NCBI GenBank assembly: GCA_002724735.1 | Contig: PBPT01000080.1 | Span: 1-39,589, forward strand | DNA from: Fidelibacterota bacterium | GTDB lineage: Bacteria; Fidelibacterota; Marinisomatia; Marinisomatales; TCS55 | Direction: 5' to 3' | Length of the DNA: 39,589 bases | In this document: positions 39,446 to 39,589 of the stretch, piece by piece | How positions within the stretch are numbered: position 1 is the stretch's first letter | Layout of the letters: each line of letters starts with the position of its first letter | Notes under the pieces: generated by a model | Told to the model about the DNA's origin: nothing | Database searches by the model: none | The model's input: only the letters and a program-made list of their open reading frames with translations | Made by a program: the position numbers and the translations under genes

Positions 39446-39589
39446 CGGCTATAAATTTGAATACAAGCCGGGTGGTGATGTTCTCAAAAAATTTCTAAAA
39501 GACGATGCTTTTGTTAGAGGCATAAGGGGGCCAGTGGGGTCTGGCAAATCCGTGAGTTGTTGCATTGAAGTAATGCGCAGGGCTTGTCA
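39426..39589 (+). CDS. terL: terminase large subunit (5' part, continues at base 1)
   Basis: The true start: ATG 39426, within the end of the upstream gene, with MQENLTNGYKFEYKPGGD before the part seen at base 2. The frame passes the junction at 39490/1 unbroken and the final 99 bases repeat 1-99, ending after the Walker A motif. See the entry at 1-1513 for the enzyme. Confidence 0.9.
   Translation, partial: MQENLTNGYKFEYKPGGDVLKKFLKDDAFVRGIRGPVGSGKSVSCCIEVMRRAC
39491..39589. repeat. terminal direct repeat, right copy
   Basis: Exact copy of 1-99. It carries the codons for the terminase Walker A region, so the window shows a circular genome opened within terL. Confidence 0.95.

Overview
The window looks like the complete genome of a small tailed bacteriophage, cut open at an arbitrary point. 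The first 99 bases recur exactly as the last 99, so the molecule closes into a circle of 39,490 bp. The cut falls inside the large terminase gene. The virion genes form a T7-like (short-tailed, podovirus-type) set: head-tail connector portal, scaffold, capsid, tail tubular A- and B-like proteins, internal virion proteins and fibres. There is no recognisable DNA polymerase, RNA polymerase, helicase or integrase, so the phage probably borrows the host replisome and transcription machinery. Moderate-to-low GC and several small families familiar from marine phage contigs suggest a marine bacterium, perhaps an alphaproteobacterium, as host. The host is inference only.

Layout. The plus strand carries late genes in two blocks that are contiguous across the cut. 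Block 1 (31740-39589) holds small terminase, an MscS-like mini membrane protein, a zinc-ribbon peptide, and a fibre/receptor-binding cluster ending in a seven-repeat putative beta-propeller; it runs into the start of the large terminase. Block 2 (1-21183) holds the terminase body, portal, scaffold, small basic peptides, capsid, decoration protein, tail and internal virion proteins, a beta-helix tail fibre, a holin/spanin-like lysis set, and an HTH-metallophosphoesterase.

The minus strand (31082 down to 21157) is one long, tightly packed run of early-type genes. It starts with three tiny membrane peptides, then a GC-rich unknown gene, a terminator, an RTX/DUF5648-like protein, a DUF932 protein, an unusual tRNA-Trp(CCA) with a long variable arm, membrane proteins, a GH108-type endolysin, a Cro/CI-type HTH, a RuvC-like resolvase, and a replication pair in overlapping frames. 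A strong sigma70-like promoter at 24434-24462 then drives a recombination set: PD-(D/E)XK nuclease, winged helix, Erf/Rad52-like annealing protein and SSB.

Early and late transcription diverge from a 657-bp non-coding region (31083-31739) rich in repeats and inverted repeats, the best candidate for control region and origin. A 9-base motif, TTGTGCGTA, occurs four times in intergenic gaps, each time just after a stop codon. It precedes the capsid gene, the two fibre blocks and the HTH gene, and is a candidate phage-wide promoter or operator element.

Many genes are under 60 codons and overlap by 1 to 8 bases (ATGA, TAATG). They were called from reading frame, ribosome-binding site and stop/start coupling. 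All family assignments come from recognising motifs by eye; no database search was run.
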